From: Photobacterium sanctipauli
GTDB taxonomy: Bacteria > Pseudomonadota > Gammaproteobacteria > Enterobacterales > Vibrionaceae
DNA: 64,000 nt
Direction of reading: 5' to 3'
NCBI RefSeq assembly: GCF_003026495.1
Contig: NZ_PYMA01000008.1
Span: 1 to 64,000 of the forward strand
Below the pieces are notes generated by a model. It saw only the letters and a program-made list of their open reading frames with translations, did no database searches and was not told the DNA's origin. Shown here piece by piece: positions 62,978 to 64,000 of this stretch. A program made the position numbers and the translations under genes. How positions within the stretch are numbered: the stretch's first letter is position 1; each line of letters begins with the position of its first letter.

Positions 62978-64000
62978 TTAGTGCTCGCGGGTGGCACGGA
63001 ACTCAACATCAGGGAAACGCTCTTTCGCCAGGTTCAAGTTAACCATGGTCGGTGCGATGTAACTCAGGTTATCGCCGCCATCCAACGCAAGGTTAGACTG
63101 ATTCTTGCGCTTAAACTCTTCCAGCTTCTTCGCGTCGCCACACTCAACCCAGCGTGCCGTTGCCACGTTCACGCTTTCGTAGATAGCTTCGACGTTGTAT
63201 TCCGCCTTAAGACGGGCAACAACCACATCAAACTGAAGCACACCAACCGCACCAACGATCAAGTCGTTGTTCTGTAGCGGACGGAATACCTGTACCGCAC
63301 CTTCTTCCGATAGCTGAACCAAGCCTTTTAGTAGCTGCTTCTGCTTCAGTGGATCTTTCAGGCGGATACGGCGGAATAGCTCAGGTGCGAAGTTAGGGAT
63401 ACCCGCGAACTTCAAGCTTTCACCCTGGGTGAAGGTATCACCGATCTGGATAGTACCGTGGTTATGCAAACCGATAATGTCACCAGCGTAAGCATGCTCG
63501 GCGCGAGCACGGTCACCGGCCATGAAGGTTACCGCGTCCGAAATACTGACATTTTTGCCGGTACGCACGTGGTTCATTTTCATACCTTGGCTGTAAGTGC
63601 CCGATACGATACGCATGAAGGCAATACGGTCACGGTGCTTAGGATCCATGTTGGCCTGGATCTTAAACACGAAGCCCGAAAACTTCTCTTCCGTTGCTTC
63701 TACTTCACGCTCGTTTGCCTGACGCGGCATTGGCGCTGGCGCCCACTCCGTCAGGCCATCTAGCATATGGTCGACACCGAAGTTACCCAATGCGGTACCG
63801 AAATATACCGGGGTAAGCTCACCAGCCAGGAAGAGGTCGCGATCGAACTCAGGGCAAGCACCGATAACCAGCTCCAGCTCTTCACGCAACTGCTCAGCCA
63901 AGTCGGCACCCACTTGCTCGTCAAGCTCAGGGTTGTCTAGGCCCTTGATGATGCGCTCTTCCTGAATCGTGTGGCCTTGGCCGGTCGCGTACAGGATAGT
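62978..64000 (-). CDS. prfC: peptide chain release factor 3 (partial, 5' end outside the window)
   Basis: C-terminal ~340 residues of RF3, the GTPase that recycles RF1/RF2. The frame stays open to the window edge ([20 protein letters not shown] upstream of [15 protein letters not shown]). Visible parts: end of the GTPase domain ([20 protein letters not shown]), domain II ([19 protein letters not shown]) and domain III ([19 protein letters not shown]). The stop is followed by a terminator. Confidence 0.96.
   Translation of the reverse strand, partial: TILYATGQGHTIQEERIIKGLDNPELDEQVGADLAEQLREELELVIGACPEFDRDLFLAGELTPVYFGTALGNFGVDHMLDGLTEWAPAPMPRQANEREVEATEEKFSGFVFKIQANMDPKHRDRIAFMRIVSGTYSQGMKMNHVRTGKNVSISDAVTFMAGDRARAEHAYAGDIIGLHNHGTIQIGDTFTQGESLKFAGIPNFAPELFRRIRLKDPLKQKQLLKGLVQLSEEGAVQVFRPLQNNDLIVGAVGVLQFDVVVARLKAEYNVEAIYESVNVATARWVECGDAKKLEEFKRKNQSNLALDGGDNLSYIAPTMVNLNLAKERFPDVEFRATREH

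Noticed and set aside
63913..64000. prfC starting at 63913
   Set aside because: The codon there is an internal GTG; the RF3 frame and similarity continue to the window edge, so the gene is cut by the window, not truncated.
1..64000. CRISPR array or tRNA genes
   Set aside because: No regularly spaced repeats with unique spacers and no tRNA cloverleaf other than the tmRNA ends were seen on reading both strands.

Overview
The window is a Vibrionaceae-type gammaproteobacterial chromosome segment. Evidence: the 16S rRNA 5' end with a proteobacterial rrn leader, a tmRNA with the ANDENYALAA tag, dnaK and grpE with RpoH promoters, recN with two LexA boxes, and a gene order shared with Vibrio and Photobacterium. 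That order is minor pilins, dnaJ-dnaK-grpE, nadK, recN, bamE, rnfH, ratA, smpB, ssrA; then yjjX, trpR, slt, ettA, radA, a PilZ gene, serB, ytjB, deoDBAC, nupC and a TatD family gene. Genus cannot be settled from sequence reading alone; Photobacterium or a close relative is my guess.

Layout. 1-3.7 kb: start of a leftward rRNA operon and a type IV minor-pilin cluster. 3.8-12.7 kb: chaperone, NAD kinase, DNA repair and ribosome-rescue core genes. 12.8-13.18 kb: ssrA. 13.18-33.29 kb: a ~20 kb genomic island inserted at the 3' end of ssrA and bounded by 16-bp direct repeats. It carries two tandem P4-type integrases, an AlpA-like factor, two more recombinase-related ORFs and a large defence cargo. 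33.29-35.27 kb: a second, 2 kb insertion carrying only a hipBA toxin-antitoxin pair, ending in another att-like copy. 35.3-36.5 kb: a ThrE-type exporter. 36.8-39.1 kb: a small accessory module (controller-protein homologue plus an interrupted nuclease-helicase). 39.4-64 kb: core genes ending inside prfC.

The island cargo looks like a composite cytosine-methylation-based restriction system. Leftward operon: C5-methyltransferase, MORC-like GHKL ATPase with zinc clusters, Mrr-nuclease/SF2-helicase fusion, and a protein of unknown function; a second, paralogous C5-methyltransferase follows. Vsr lies nearby. Facing it is a rightward McrB-type AAA ATPase paired with a DUF2357/DUF524 nuclease. A ~120-residue domain I cannot name occurs three times in the cargo: at the N terminus of the McrB-like ATPase, at the N terminus of the unknown protein, and alone as a 123-aa protein. 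This suggests the two halves act as one system.

Two small XRE proteins in the window look like restriction-modification controller (C) proteins of the Esp1396I type. An identical 20-bp operator half-site lies upstream of both C genes and of a small acidic-protein gene. One circuit is inside the island. The other, 18.5 kb away, drives the nuclease-helicase gene, which is broken by one in-frame TAA. The hipBA promoter carries four ACAAC-N6-GTTGT operators spaced exactly 30 bp apart.
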